13,411 nt of DNA from Pseudomonadota bacterium (GTDB taxonomy: Bacteria; Pseudomonadota; Alphaproteobacteria; Rhizobiales; Phreatobacteraceae): the NCBI GenBank assembly GCA_023416965.1, contig JAEZGJ010000016.1, positions 1-13,411 on the forward strand, written 5' to 3'. A program made the position numbers and the translations under genes. A model generated the notes under the pieces. That model saw only the letters and a program-made list of their open reading frames with translations, did no database searches and was not told the origin of the DNA. Below, piece after piece: positions 13,349-13,411 of the stretch (positions are counted from its first letter, which is position 1; each line of letters starts with the position of its first letter).

Positions 13349-13411
13349 TCCCCGCCGGCACGACCCTCGCCGCGGCGCGACGCCTCATCGCCGGCGAACT
13401 CGCGGCGGCGG
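13345..13411 (+). CDS. prmC: N-terminus of release factor glutamine methyltransferase PrmC (partial)
   Basis: A GTG at 13345 overlaps the prfA stop (GTGA) and opens a frame to the window end, 22 codons reading MIPAGTTLAAARRLIAGELA and on. This amphipathic, Ala/Arg/Leu-rich start fits the N-terminal helical domain of PrmC (HemK), which methylates the GGQ glutamine of RF1 and RF2. Position directly after prfA is the classic prmC site. The catalytic domain with its NPPY motif lies outside the window, so the call rests on context and the short N-terminus. Confidence 0.75.
   Translation, partial: MIPAGTTLAAARRLIAGELAAA

Overview
The window looks like a chromosomal segment of a high-GC alphaproteobacterium, most likely of the order Hyphomicrobiales (Rhizobiales). 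The support is very GC-rich codon use, a DUF2125 protein, a UbiG and UbiH-type ubiquinone pair, and the ubiG / lysC-ptsP-prfA-prmC neighbourhood, an order familiar from that group. No genus can be named from the sequence. No tRNA, rRNA, insertion sequence, prophage or CRISPR array was seen, and no gap between genes exceeds about 230 bases.

Left third (43-3864, all minus strand): a small nitrogen-scavenging cassette. Reading in the direction of transcription, a GntR/FCD regulator is followed by an AT-rich promoter region with a candidate operator, the amidase part of allophanate hydrolase, a separate 150-aa allophanate hydrolase C-domain protein, and a periplasmic NitT/TauT-type substrate-binding protein. 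The rest of the transporter probably lies past the left edge. The enzymes would turn allophanate into ammonia and CO2. The enzyme that makes allophanate (from urea, biuret, cyanuric acid or guanidine) is not in the window, so the imported compound cannot be fixed. A DUF2125 protein (3873-4862) lies directly upstream of the regulator.

Middle (4863-8467): divergent from DUF2125 is a ChaC-like gamma-glutamylcyclotransferase, convergent with only 4 bp to a UbiH/Coq6-family FAD hydroxylase. Next come a CspA-family cold-shock protein with a structured leader, a small exported Cys-containing protein of unknown function, and ubiG.

Right third (8595-13411, plus strand): aspartokinase lysC; ptsP, enzyme I of the nitrogen PTS; prfA, release factor 1; and the first 22 codons of prmC, the RF1/RF2 methyltransferase. 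ptsP-prfA-prmC is tightly coupled, with TGATG and GTGA stop/start overlaps.

The observations most worth checking are: (1) the allophanate hydrolase split into two polypeptides; (2) a strong Shine-Dalgarno and in-frame GTG inside lysC where other aspartokinases start their beta subunit; (3) a 162-bp lysC-ptsP gap packed with hairpins, the last of which may bring a distant Shine-Dalgarno close to the ptsP start; (4) a near-palindrome overlapping a -10-like element ahead of the amidase gene. I saw no clear sign of a wholly undescribed multi-gene system.
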